This document shows positions 54,200-62,869 of a stretch of DNA of 64,000 nucleotides, piece after piece. The position numbers and the translations under genes were made by a program. Location: positions 428,862 through 492,861 of the forward strand of contig NZ_JAKCFA010000007.1 in assembly GCF_024198215.1 (NCBI RefSeq), written 5' to 3'. Numbering within the stretch: the first letter of the stretch is position 1; every line of letters starts with the position of its first letter. The notes beneath the pieces were generated by a model. It saw only the letters and a program-made list of their open reading frames with translations, did not search any database and had not been told where the DNA came from. Source of the stretch: Myxococcus qinghaiensis (GTDB lineage Bacteria > Myxococcota > Myxococcia > Myxococcales > Myxococcaceae).

Positions 54200-54817
54200 A
54201 TGCTGTCATCCGAATTGTTTGAGGCCATCGTCCAGCATGATCTGGAGCGTGTTCGTGCGCTGCTGGTTCGCGGTGCAGACCCCAACCTGCCCAGGGAAGA
54301 TGGCTGGCGACCCCTGCATGTCGCCATCGGCCAGATTGGCGTTGGGGGAACGATTGACTTCATCAAGCTGTTGATCGAGCACGGTGCGGACGTCAACGAA
54401 TGGGATGCCCATCATCACGAGACGCCGCTCCTCAGCGCCATGGAACCTCCGGAGCTGGAGGTCGCACGGGTGCTTCTCCAAGCAGGCGCGGATCCGAACG
54501 TCCGCAGATCAACGCATGAGTCACCTTTGCAGCTGGCCGTAGAACATGAAGATCCGCAGATGACGGCACTGCTCCTGCGCCATGGGGCTGGACGAACGAT
54601 GGACGAGTGGGGAGGACTTCGCGGATTGACGCCGCTCGGCATGGGCGCTCGTAAGTTCAACGTTCCCATCATCGAGCTTTTGATGGCGGAGGGGGCAGAT
54701 CCGCAGGCGGTTGATGAGTACAACGAAACCGCGCTCGCCAAACTGCCACCTCGTGAAAAGCACGATCCGCAAACGTGGGACAGAATCCTTGAACTTCTTG
54801 GACGCCGACGGTCGTGA
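54200..54817 (+). CDS. Ankyrin-repeat protein
   Basis: 205 residues from ATG 54200, with no clear ribosome site; the frame is open well upstream (to 53888) but that part runs through the repeat copy and reads as non-coding. Five ankyrin units: LFEAIVQHDLERVRALLVRGAD, GWRPLHVAIG..DFIKLLIEHGADVNEW, HETPLLSAMEPPELEVARVLLQAGADP, ESPLQLAVEHEDPQMTALLLRHGAG and LTPLGMGARKFNVPIIELLMAEGADP. Soluble. G/C third-position bias is weaker than in neighbours. Bracketed by the two 80-bp repeats, which suggests it came as a cassette. Confidence 0.8.
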   Translation: MLSSELFEAIVQHDLERVRALLVRGADPNLPREDGWRPLHVAIGQIGVGGTIDFIKLLIEHGADVNEWDAHHHETPLLSAMEPPELEVARVLLQAGADPNVRRSTHESPLQLAVEHEDPQMTALLLRHGAGRTMDEWGGLRGLTPLGMGARKFNVPIIELLMAEGADPQAVDEYNETALAKLPPREKHDPQTWDRILELLGRRRS

Positions 54818-55256
54818 AGCAGGTACGCGAGGTTCAGACGGAGAGGGACGCTGTTGCGGAGGGCTGGATGGGCGAGCCGCCGCGCCGCCCCCAGGCCGTG
54901 TGGTGTTGAGGCTCAAGACAGCCCACAAGCGCAGGCTCCCGCCACGCACCTGATGGGTGCGCGGCCTGGGCAGGCGTGTGCCCCAAGGGGGCCCAAGCGG
55001 CCTGTCCACCGGCCTGGAGCTTCGCTCGGGCGGCCCGGGTGTAGGGGACTGACACCGAGGCGTACTTCCACCGACGGAACCTGGACGAGGTGCTGGCGCG
55101 CCGACCGTGGGCGCCTCCGTCACGGTGATGAGCCACCCGGGAGATGCCTGCTCGCGCGCTTCCGACGAATCGGATTCCTCGCGACATTCTCCGGCAAGGG
55201 CCGTTGGAGGAGGACAACACCCTTGGACTTCCCGCTCCCTGGAGAGCACAGGTCTC
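54818..55256. other. 439-bp gene-poor region
   Basis: Holds the second repeat copy (54905-54984). The minus-strand reading GTRLPRPRTHQVRGGSL is shared with copy 1. No ORF I would support. The last 15 bp before 55257 carry GGAGAGCAC, the likely ribosome site of the next gene. Confidence 0.45.
54905..54984 (+). repeat. 80-bp repeat, copy 2
   Basis: Same orientation as 53966-54046. Differences: a few substitutions in the AGACAGCCCACAAGCGCAG part and one base near the end. The pair encloses the ankyrin gene. Confidence 0.75.
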
Positions 55257-58200
55257 ATGAGAACAGTCATCCTCCTCCTGACAGCGACACTCCTCGGCTT
55301 CGGAGCCGTGGGTTGCGGAGGCAAGTCCTCCGACGACTCCGCGCTCCCCGACGACCGACTCCCATCAGACGCGGGGCGTCCCGATGCGGGAGCTCCCGAC
55401 ACGAGCGAGGCTGACGCGGGCAACCCCGCGGAGCCCGATGCCGGACAGCAGGACGCGGGCCGCGCCGATGCCGGTCCCGCCGACGCGGGCCGGGGTGACG
55501 CGGGGACTCCCACGCTGACCGCGCCCGCGAGCGTGACGGCCACGCCGGGCATCCGGGAGATGACCGTCTCCTGGAGCTACACGCCGTCCACCACGGGCAG
55601 CGCGCTGTCCTCCTTCGAGGTCACCGGCTCGCCTTCGAGCATCAAGGTCAACGTCGGCTCCGCTGCCCGGACGGCGGTCGTCACGGGCCTGACGAATGGC
55701 ACGCGTTACTACTTCACCGTCACCGCCATCTACGCTGACGGCACCCGAAAGGCCTCGAGCCTGTCAGCGGGCGTGTACACCTTCGACGTCCCGGGCACTC
55801 CGTCCTGGCACCGGTCGAAGGGCGGCAACCAGCAGGTGGAGCTGGAGTGGAGCCTGCCCTGGGACGGCGGGCAACCCATCCAGGGCTACACCCTCACCGT
55901 CGCGCCGGGCGGGCAGGTCATCCATACGACGCAGCGGTCCGCGCTCGTCACCGGCCTCACCAACGGGCAGAGCTACACGTTCACCCTGGTGGTCACCAAC
56001 GCGGTGGGCAACTCCAGCCTTACCACCAGCTCCTCGATTCGGGTCGCCGCCGTTCCGAGCGCCCCCCAGAACCTCACGATGGAGCCGTACATCGGCGCGG
56101 TGATGCTGAGGTGGACGGCGCCCACGAACAATGGCGGCGCGCCCGTCACCGGCTACATCATCACCACGCATCCGACGGGCGCGACCCAGTCGGCGACCTC
56201 CTCGGCGACGAGCCACTACCTGTCGGGCCTCACCCATGGCGCCACGTACAGCTTCAGCGTGGCCGCGCAGAACTCGACGGGTGCGGGCGCCGCCGCCACC
56301 ACCGCCTCCGTGACGCTTCCGGCCCCGCCGTCAGCGCCCATCAACCTCACCGGCGTCTACCACCAGGGGCAGCTCGAGCTGGACTGGCAGCCCCCCGTCA
56401 ATGACGGAGGCCGGCCCGTGTCCAGCTACCGGCTGACGTCCACTCCCGCGGGCGTGGACCAGAGCTTCCCAGCGGTCCCCACGGTGGCCCGGCTCTCGGG
56501 ACTGCCCGCCGACAGCACCTATACCTTCACGCTCACCGCGTATAACGGCGTGGGCACGAGCCCGCCCGCCACCTCCGCGCCCATCCTGATGCGCGCCCAG
56601 CCCCGAGCGCCCACCGACGTGCGCGTGCACTCCACGCTCGCGGGCGCCGTCGTGCGCTGGAACCCGGCCTCCGCGCCGGCCACGGACCCCGTCACCGAGT
56701 ACATCGTCACCGCCACGCCCGGCGGTGGCTCCGTCACCGTCCCCGCGAGCGCCCGGGTGACGACGCTTCCCGGGCTGAGCTCCGGCACGACCTATCTGTT
56801 CCAGGTGAGGGCCCGCAACGGAGCGGGCGAGGGCCGTCCTTCCGCGCCGGCGTATCACCGCCACGTCGTGCCCCTGGCCTGCGAGACGCCGTCCTTCACG
56901 CCCGTGTCCCAGTTCGCGTACCGCACGGGAGCGCAGTTCGTGGGGGCCGGGGACTTCAACGGGGACTCGCGGCAGGACGTCCTGGTGGGCAACCTGTTCG
57001 ACATCACCGTGCTCGTCAGCGGCCCCGCTCGCGGCTTCACGCGGCTGGAGAACTCCGTCAGCGCCGGCAACATCCTCAGCAGTGCGGCGCCCGTGGTGGC
57101 GGACTTCAACCGGGATGGGAAGCTGGACGTCGCGGCCGTCCTCGGGACCGACGGTGACGACACGACGGGCGGCTTCACCGTCTACCTCGGAAGGGGCACG
57201 GGCACGTTCCAGACGCCCCTGTCCACGCCCCTGGGCACCAACCTCACCAGCAGCTTCAACTGTCTCACCGCCCGGGACTTCGATTCCGACGGGGTCCTGG
57301 ACCTGTTCGCCCATGTCCATCTGGGACGCACGCTGCTCTATCGCGGCAGGGGGGATGGCACCTTCTACACACCCACCACCGTCATCTCCTCCAACACCTC
57401 GGACTGCCCCGTCGTGGCCGATTTCAACGGGGACGGGCGCATGGACTACGCCCGGCTCGACACCGCCAACAACCGCATCGTGCAGGTCAACGGCACGGGA
57501 ACCGGCTCGTTCAGGGTTCCCGTGTACGCCCCGTGTACCAGTTGCTACGGCAATCTGGTGGCGGGTGACTTCGACCACGATGGCGCCGCGGACGACCTGG
57601 CCCTCATCCACCCCGAGAAGGTCCGCACCTTCAGCCCGTCGGGTGGAACGCTGGCCCAGGTGTCCGAGATGCCCTTCGCCCGTCCCTTCAGTGAAACCAT
57701 CAAGTACCCCTTCCTGACCGATGTGAACGGAGATGGCCTCCAGGACGTGTTCTGGATGAACACTCCGGGAGGCGAGCTCAACGTCCTGCCGGGCAGCGCC
57801 GGACCCACGCCATTCTCCAGGCCACGCAGCCTGGGTTACAGCGGCGACCACGACGCGCCTGCCGCGGGTGACTTCGATGGCGACGGACGCACGGACGTGG
57901 CGTTCCCCGGCTACATGTCCATCCAGATGTTCTGGGGCTCGGACTCGCTGAGCGAGAGCCTCCCGCTCGACGGTGCCCCGGGCGGGCTCGCCAGCGGAGA
58001 CTTCAAGGCGGACGGCCTCGCCGACCTGGCCGCGGGCAGCTTCGAGAAGAACGCCATCCTCATGTCGCTGTCGGGGAGCCCGGAGCGGAGCACCGCCGCG
58101 CTCTCGCCGGTGTTCGTGCCTCCGGCGGGCAAGAAGGTCACCGCCGGTGTGCAGGACCTGGTCTCCGTGGACCTGGACGGTGACGGCCGGGAGGACCTGG

Positions 58201-59036
58201 CCGCCCTCACCACCTCGCTGACGCCCTCCACGGGCGTGCTGCCCCAGCTCGTCGTCTACAAGCGTCTGCCGGGCGGAGGCTTCGGGCCCGCCGAGCGCCA
58301 TGACGAGGACTGGAGCCAGGCCGAGCTCATCGCGGTGGACCTCAATGAGGATGGCCGCTTCGACCTGGTGACGACGGAGCACTTCACCGCCTCGAAAATC
58401 CAGCTCGGCGTGTGGCTCAACCTGGGCAGCGGGAAGTTCGCGCCCCGCGTCACCGCGGAGGTGGCCGCCAACTACGAGGTACACACCCTCGTCCCCGCGG
58501 ACCTGGACCGGGATGGACACATGGACCTGGCCCTGCTGCGCCCCGGCAATCCCAACATCGACAAGGGGGAGGTCTACGTCATCTGGGGCAAGGGGGACGG
58601 CACCTTCTCCGGACAGACGTCCTTCACCGGTGAGTACACGCACCGCGCCATGGGCCGCGCGGACCTGGACGGTCAGGGCAACGTCGGCCTGCTCATCGAC
58701 CGGGGCGAGGTGGGACTGCTCACCTACGATGTGGCCCGTCAGCCCACGCTGACGCCCAAGCACAGCCTGGGCATCCGCGCCGGCCTCGGCATCTACACCG
58801 CGGACTTCAACGCCGATGGCCACACGGACCTGTTCTCCTTCGAGGAGTTCTCGGGTCGCGTGGTGATGCAGACCGCCCCCAACACTTTCGCCCCGGGCCC
58901 CCAGCCCGGCTGGGGACTCACCGCCCGGGACGGGCTCATCGCGGACTGGAACGCGGACGGCCTGCCCGACCTCGCCTTCAGCAGCGTGAACGCCAAGGCG
59001 GCGACGATGGTGCTGAACGTCTGCCTGCCTCCCTGA
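55257..59036 (+). CDS. Lipoprotein with FN3 domains and FG-GAP/VCBS-type repeats
   Basis: 1259 residues. ATG 55257 has GGAG 12 nt upstream; a start further up (55107) would add an unlikely 50 residues. Lipobox FGAVGCGG. Residues about 25-85 are a Pro/Asp/Ala/Gly stretch with repeated DAG triplets. Five FN3-like domains follow (about 88-540), such as VSWSYTPSTTG and PSAPINLTGVYHQGQLELDW, ending near ACETPSF. The C-terminal 700 residues carry about twelve DFNGDG-type metal-binding loops (GAGDFNGDSRQD, VADFNRDGKLDV, ADFNGDGRMDY, AGDFDGDGRTDV), as in FG-GAP/VCBS beta-propellers. Surface adhesion or matrix binding is the usual role. Confidence 0.9.
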   Translation: MRTVILLLTATLLGFGAVGCGGKSSDDSALPDDRLPSDAGRPDAGAPDTSEADAGNPAEPDAGQQDAGRADAGPADAGRGDAGTPTLTAPASVTATPGIREMTVSWSYTPSTTGSALSSFEVTGSPSSIKVNVGSAARTAVVTGLTNGTRYYFTVTAIYADGTRKASSLSAGVYTFDVPGTPSWHRSKGGNQQVELEWSLPWDGGQPIQGYTLTVAPGGQVIHTTQRSALVTGLTNGQSYTFTLVVTNAVGNSSLTTSSSIRVAAVPSAPQNLTMEPYIGAVMLRWTAPTNNGGAPVTGYIITTHPTGATQSATSSATSHYLSGLTHGATYSFSVAAQNSTGAGAAATTASVTLPAPPSAPINLTGVYHQGQLELDWQPPVNDGGRPVSSYRLTSTPAGVDQSFPAVPTVARLSGLPADSTYTFTLTAYNGVGTSPPATSAPILMRAQPRAPTDVRVHSTLAGAVVRWNPASAPATDPVTEYIVTATPGGGSVTVPASARVTTLPGLSSGTTYLFQVRARNGAGEGRPSAPAYHRHVVPLACETPSFTPVSQFAYRTGAQFVGAGDFNGDSRQDVLVGNLFDITVLVSGPARGFTRLENSVSAGNILSSAAPVVADFNRDGKLDVAAVLGTDGDDTTGGFTVYLGRGTGTFQTPLSTPLGTNLTSSFNCLTARDFDSDGVLDLFAHVHLGRTLLYRGRGDGTFYTPTTVISSNTSDCPVVADFNGDGRMDYARLDTANNRIVQVNGTGTGSFRVPVYAPCTSCYGNLVAGDFDHDGAADDLALIHPEKVRTFSPSGGTLAQVSEMPFARPFSETIKYPFLTDVNGDGLQDVFWMNTPGGELNVLPGSAGPTPFSRPRSLGYSGDHDAPAAGDFDGDGRTDVAFPGYMSIQMFWGSDSLSESLPLDGAPGGLASGDFKADGLADLAAGSFEKNAILMSLSGSPERSTAALSPVFVPPAGKKVTAGVQDLVSVDLDGDGREDLAALTTSLTPSTGVLPQLVVYKRLPGGGFGPAERHDEDWSQAELIAVDLNEDGRFDLVTTEHFTASKIQLGVWLNLGSGKFAPRVTAEVAANYEVHTLVPADLDRDGHMDLALLRPGNPNIDKGEVYVIWGKGDGTFSGQTSFTGEYTHRAMGRADLDGQGNVGLLIDRGEVGLLTYDVARQPTLTPKHSLGIRAGLGIYTADFNADGHTDLFSFEEFSGRVVMQTAPNTFAPGPQPGWGLTARDGLIADWNADGLPDLAFSSVNAKAATMVLNVCLPP

Positions 59037-59186
59037 ACCCCAGGGTCGCCCTCTTCCCTCTGATGCGCGCGCTGAAGTGACCGGTTGAGCGGCGTCGGCT
59101 GAACAAAATCGCGGAACGAAACGGACATTCATGACGATGTCCGAATCCGGCGAGTCCCCCTCCCGGCGCGGTGCTAGCCTGCACTC

Positions 59187-60677
59187 ATGTCGACGCTTGC
59201 CACCGCCACTGCGATCCCTGACGCGCACACCTGTGAGCAGGCGCGCCTCACCCGTGACGCACGTTTCGACGGGCTGTTTTTCACCGCGGTCACCAGCACC
59301 CGGATCTATTGCCGCCCCGTCTGTCCGGCGCCGACGGCCAAGCGCTTCACGTATTACGCCAGCGCAGCCGCCGCGGAAGCCGGCGGCTACCGGCCTTGCC
59401 TGCGATGTCGTCCGGAGCTGTCACCCGGCGACGGCGCATGGCGTCGTGGCGATGCGCTGTTGGCGCGCGCCTTGAAGCTGATCGAACAAGGCGTTCTCGA
59501 CGAACAGCCCCTGTCGGCGCTCGCCGAACGCGTCGACATCGGCGAACGCCAGCTGCGTCGGCTGTTCGTCGAACGCCTCGGCGTGTCGCCAACGGGGGTG
59601 CATGGCACGCGACGCTTGTTGTTCGCCAAACAGCTGCTGACGGAAACGGCGATGCCTATCACCGAAGTCGCGCTTGCGGCCGGTTTCGGCAGCCTGCGCC
59701 GCTTCAACGCCGCCTTCCTCGAAGCCTATCGAATGGCTCCGCGCGACCTGCGCAAGCAGCGAGTCGAAGTTCCCGGCGAGACCTTGAGGCTGCGCCTGGG
59801 TTACCGCCCACCCTACGACTTCGGCGCGATGCTCGATTTCCTGCGCGGGCGCGCGCTGCCCGGTGTCGAAGTGGTGGATGCCACGAGCTACTCGCGAGTG
59901 TTCGGCTCCATCGATGCGCCGGGCTGGCTGCGTGTTTCACAATGGCCCGCATCGCATCGCCTGGCGGACGACAATGCGCTGCGGCTCGAACTGCACGGCG
60001 CGCGCCCTTCGCGGTTGCTGGAGTTCGTCACTCGGCTGCGACGCATGTTCGATCTCGACGCGGATCCACAGGCCATCATCGAAGCGCTCGGCGCCGATGC
60101 GCGGCTGCGTCCGCTGCTGAAGCAGCGCGCGGGACTGCGCGTTCCGAGCGGCTGGGACGGATTCGAGAGCGCGGTGCGCGCGATCATCGGCCAACAGGTC
60201 AGCGTCTCTGGTGCACGCACGCTGGCGACGCGACTATCGCATCACTTCGGTCAGCCACTGCCCGCCCCCCTCGCGCCCGGACTCGACCACCTCTTCCCCT
60301 CGCCCGATGCGCTGGCCGACGCCGACCTCGGTGCGATCGGCCTGACAGGCGCGCGTGCGCAGGCCGTACGGACCCTGGCGCGCGCACTCCTGGAGGGCCA
60401 CGTCGACTTCAAGCCGGAGCGCACGCTGGACGATTTCACGGCGCGCTGGGTCGCGTTGCCCGGCATCGGCCCGTGGACCGCGCATGACATCGCGCTGCGC
60501 GCATTGGGCCATCCCGATGCATTCCCCGCCGACGACCTGGTGCTGCGGCGCGCGGTACCCAACGATGGTTCGCGCATGAGCGCGAAGGCGCTGACCGCGC
60601 GGGCGGAAGCCTGGCGTCCCTGGCGCGCCTATGCGGTGATTCATCTATGGAAGGATTCGATGGGGGTGACCGCGTAA
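59187..60677 (+). CDS. Ada-type/AlkA fusion: DNA-3-methyladenine glycosylase with Ada zinc and AraC-type HTH domain
   Basis: 496 residues. Ada zinc domain about 10-75: FFTAVTSTRIYCRPVCPAP, then CLRCRPE give four Cys ligands. AraC-type HTH about 90-190: LSALAERVDIGERQLRRLF, ITEVALAAGFGSLRRFNAAF. AlkA glycosylase about 200-490: RVPSGWDGFESAVRAIIGQQVSV and the HhH-GPD with ALPGIGPWTAHDIALRALGHPDAFPADD, with catalytic Asp in PADD. It removes alkylated bases and may also sense methylphosphotriesters. GAA is preferred for Glu here, unlike most of the window, and the stop overlaps the ATG of ogt. Confidence 0.93.
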   Translation: MSTLATATAIPDAHTCEQARLTRDARFDGLFFTAVTSTRIYCRPVCPAPTAKRFTYYASAAAAEAGGYRPCLRCRPELSPGDGAWRRGDALLARALKLIEQGVLDEQPLSALAERVDIGERQLRRLFVERLGVSPTGVHGTRRLLFAKQLLTETAMPITEVALAAGFGSLRRFNAAFLEAYRMAPRDLRKQRVEVPGETLRLRLGYRPPYDFGAMLDFLRGRALPGVEVVDATSYSRVFGSIDAPGWLRVSQWPASHRLADDNALRLELHGARPSRLLEFVTRLRRMFDLDADPQAIIEALGADARLRPLLKQRAGLRVPSGWDGFESAVRAIIGQQVSVSGARTLATRLSHHFGQPLPAPLAPGLDHLFPSPDALADADLGAIGLTGARAQAVRTLARALLEGHVDFKPERTLDDFTARWVALPGIGPWTAHDIALRALGHPDAFPADDLVLRRAVPNDGSRMSAKALTARAEAWRPWRAYAVIHLWKDSMGVTA

Positions 60678-61186
60678 TGCAAAGCAACGTGTTCTATCGC
60701 CACATCGAAAGCCCGGTCGGGGCGTTGCTGATTGCCGGCAATGACGAGGGCCTGCGACTGATCGAGTTCCATTCACCGCGCCACCCGATGCGTCGCAGCG
60801 AGGATTGGCATGAAGGCGACCACGCGGTCCTGAGGGACACCCAGAAGCAACTGGACGAATACTTCGCGGGCAGACGCCGGGGCTTCGAGCTGCCTCTGGC
60901 GCCGCAGGGGACGCAGTTCCAGCGCCAGGTGTGGAGGGAGCTCGCCAACATTCCATTTGGCGGCACGATCAGTTACGCCGAACTCGCGCTGCGCGTGGGC
61001 AGACCCACGGCGACGCGCGCAGTGGGCGCGGCGAATGGGCGCAATCCGATTCCCATCGTGCTGCCTTGTCATCGCGTGATCGGCGCAAACGGCAGCCTCA
61101 CCGGTTTCGGCGGCGGCTTGCCGACCAAGCAGTTCCTGCTGCAGTTGGAAGGAGCGATGCCGCGCCAGGTGGATCTGTTCGCGTGA
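60677..61186 (+). CDS. ogt: Methylated-DNA-protein-cysteine methyltransferase
   Basis: 169 residues. ATG 60677 overlaps the previous stop (TAATG). Active-site motif IVLPCHRVIGANG with acceptor Cys131, preceded by FQRQVWRELANIPFGGTISYAELA and RAVGAANGRNP for DNA recognition and HTH. It repairs O6-methylguanine and O4-methylthymine by irreversible methyl transfer to Cys. It forms a translationally coupled repair pair with the AlkA fusion and has the same codon habit. A hairpin follows the stop by 40 bp. Confidence 0.96.
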   Translation: MQSNVFYRHIESPVGALLIAGNDEGLRLIEFHSPRHPMRRSEDWHEGDHAVLRDTQKQLDEYFAGRRRGFELPLAPQGTQFQRQVWRELANIPFGGTISYAELALRVGRPTATRAVGAANGRNPIPIVLPCHRVIGANGSLTGFGGGLPTKQFLLQLEGAMPRQVDLFA

Positions 61187-61227
61187 CAGGGCAGAACAAG
61201 CTCCTCGCTACAAGCATCAACCCAACA

Positions 61228-61252
61228 GCCCGCCCCGGCGCACTGGGCGGGC
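61228..61252. terminator. Hairpin between convergent genes
   Basis: GCCCGCCC / GGGCGGGC, 8-bp stem with a 9-nt loop, between the ogt stop (61186) and the stop of the leftward gene (61260). Confidence 0.6.
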
Positions 61253-61259
61253 CGTCTCA

Positions 61260-61586
61260 TTAATTCCAGTCAGGCACCTGGCAGGAGCCTGCCTGGCATT
61301 TCCCCTGATAGGATTTGAACGGAGGGGCGGTGATTTTGCTTCTCGAGCATGGCGACCCATTGGGGAGCTGCACTCCACTCTTCTTCACGGCTCCACCGGC
61401 ATTCATGCAGGTGACCACACAGAGTTCCTGATCGATCGAGTTGGCGTCAACCAGGGGAGTCAGGTTTCCACCGCAGGCTTTCTTCGCGGCATTTCGCCAC
61501 TCCTGCCGGACGACGGGAGCTTGAGCGAGTGCGGGCGAGGAGAGGGCGAGGAAGAGGCTGGCGAAGATGAGTCGGCGCTTGAGCAT
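61260..61586 (-). CDS. Small secreted Cys-containing protein
   Basis: 108 residues from ATG 61586. Signal peptide MLKRRLIFASLFLALSSPALAQ (cleavage after ALA). The mature part has six Cys (KKACGG, ELCVVTC, GSPCSRS, GKCQAGSC), suggesting three disulfides, and ends VPDWN. The ribosome site is weak. No family recognised. Confidence 0.65.
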   Translation of the reverse strand: MLKRRLIFASLFLALSSPALAQAPVVRQEWRNAAKKACGGNLTPLVDANSIDQELCVVTCMNAGGAVKKSGVQLPNGSPCSRSKITAPPFKSYQGKCQAGSCQVPDWN

Positions 61587-61654
61587 GGGGCCGAGCGTAC
61601 CAGCACGCGCACCGCGCACGGCATGACGCGGCCCGCGCCTGAGCATCCTCCGAA

Positions 61655-61844
61655 GAGTCCCCTGGGCCTGTCCCTTCGCTCCACGAAGGGACAATGGAGT
61701 GCCCTGACGCGCTTCTTGGATGACCCTTCGCTGCCCCTCGACAACAACGCCGCGGAGCGTGTGTTGCGTGCCATCGCCGCCGGAGGCGTCGCGAGGCGCC
61801 AAGCTTTCAAAACGAGGAAGTCCCGCGCCAAGCCATTGACCTGA
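61655..61844 (+). mobile_element. IS66-family transposase C-terminal remnant
   Basis: The frame reads LGLSLRSTKGQWSALTRFLDD, then SLPLDNNAAERVLRAIAAGG and ends 61844. The block QW.AL.RFL.D..L.lDNN.aER.LR.ia.G is the conserved C-terminal segment of IS66 DDE transposases, with the final catalytic Glu in DNNAAER. The upstream two thirds are absent, so the element is dead. Confidence 0.78.
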
Positions 61845-61901
61845 TGTGTGGGAGCGGGATAGCGCCGTCCAGTCCCTCTTCCGCTCAAAAAGGAGCGCAT
61901 C

Positions 61902-62660
61902 TTGGTCCGTCGACTTCTTCCCTCCCTCCTACCGCTGCTGCTGGTGGCCTCCACTGCCGCGGCGCAGACCACCCCCGTCTCCATCACCTTCGATGGCGCC
62001 TGGAACGAGACGCCGTCGGTGGAGCTGATTCCCGTGGGCGGCCAGGTGGTCGTCAACTACGACACCAGCCGACTGCCGCAGTGCCGGGGCACCACCTCCT
62101 CGGGCGCCCCGACCTGGACCATCACCGGCCACGTCCAGGTGAACCGCGGCCCGGTGGTGAGCTTCTGGGTCGCCGGCCACGAACCCAATAACAACCCCAC
62201 CCAGCGCACCCTGCATCTCCCCGCGAATTTGAGCGGCGCCCTGGTGCTGTGGTTCGACATCTCCAGCCCGGGCTGCCAGGCCTGGGACTCCAACCTCGGG
62301 AGCAACTACCACTTCCCCATCGGCGCGCCGACCCTCTCCTTCACCGCGAACTGGGACGAGCCCGTGGCGGGCACGCTGCGCGCCGGCGAGCCGTTCATCA
62401 TCAACTATGACGTGGACCGCCTGCCCGAGTGCCGCGCGACATACAACGGCCCGGCCTGGGCGATTGTCGCGCAGTACCGCTTCGACAACGGCCCCATCCA
62501 GGAGACGGCCGTCACCGGCTCCGGCCTGTCCGCGCCGACGGCCATCACCGCTCCGGCTGGCGCCCGCAACCTGGAGCTGTGGTTCCGCAACACGGACCGC
62601 AGCTCCTGTGTGCGCTACGACAGCAACTACGGCGCCAACTACCACTTCGCGGTGGAATGA
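61902..62660 (+). CDS. Secreted two-repeat protein, DUF6209-like
   Basis: 252 residues from a TTG start, six bases after AAGGAG. Signal peptide MVRRLLPSLLPLLLVASTAAAQ. The mature part is two repeats of about 110 residues, each opening with F-D/T-x-x-W-x-E/D-P and closing with LWFDISSPGCQAWDSNLG...NYHFPI or LWFRNTDRSSCVRYDSNYG..NYHFAV. This pattern resembles the myxobacterial DUF6209 family. Each repeat has one Cys pair (QCRG/GCQ and ECRA/SCV). Extracellular. Function unknown. Confidence 0.78.
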   Translation: MVRRLLPSLLPLLLVASTAAAQTTPVSITFDGAWNETPSVELIPVGGQVVVNYDTSRLPQCRGTTSSGAPTWTITGHVQVNRGPVVSFWVAGHEPNNNPTQRTLHLPANLSGALVLWFDISSPGCQAWDSNLGSNYHFPIGAPTLSFTANWDEPVAGTLRAGEPFIINYDVDRLPECRATYNGPAWAIVAQYRFDNGPIQETAVTGSGLSAPTAITAPAGARNLELWFRNTDRSSCVRYDSNYGANYHFAVE

Positions 62661-62722
62661 GCCGCACCGGCTGACGACTCGGCCTGCCTCCGCGCCTCGG
62701 CCGTTCACGCGTCCCCGGCGCA

Positions 62723-62756
62723 GGGGCCGAGCCATCCTCTGAGATGGCTCGGCCCC
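62723..62756. terminator. Bidirectional hairpin terminator
   Basis: Perfect 14-bp stem GGGGCCGAGCCATC / GATGGCTCGGCCCC with loop CTCTGA, between the two convergent genes. Confidence 0.85.
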
Positions 62757-62869
62757 GCGCCACTGGCGTTGCCCCGCTACGCCGGCTTCGCGATGCCACT
62801 GGTGACCCCGGTCATCCCCCTGCACCCTCCCTCCCCCAACAGGGCCCCCTTCCCTCTGATGCGCCGCGA

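Noticed and set aside
54905..54984. Attachment-site interpretation of the 80-bp repeats
   Set aside because: No integrase or tRNA is nearby, so a site-specific integration origin is not supported.
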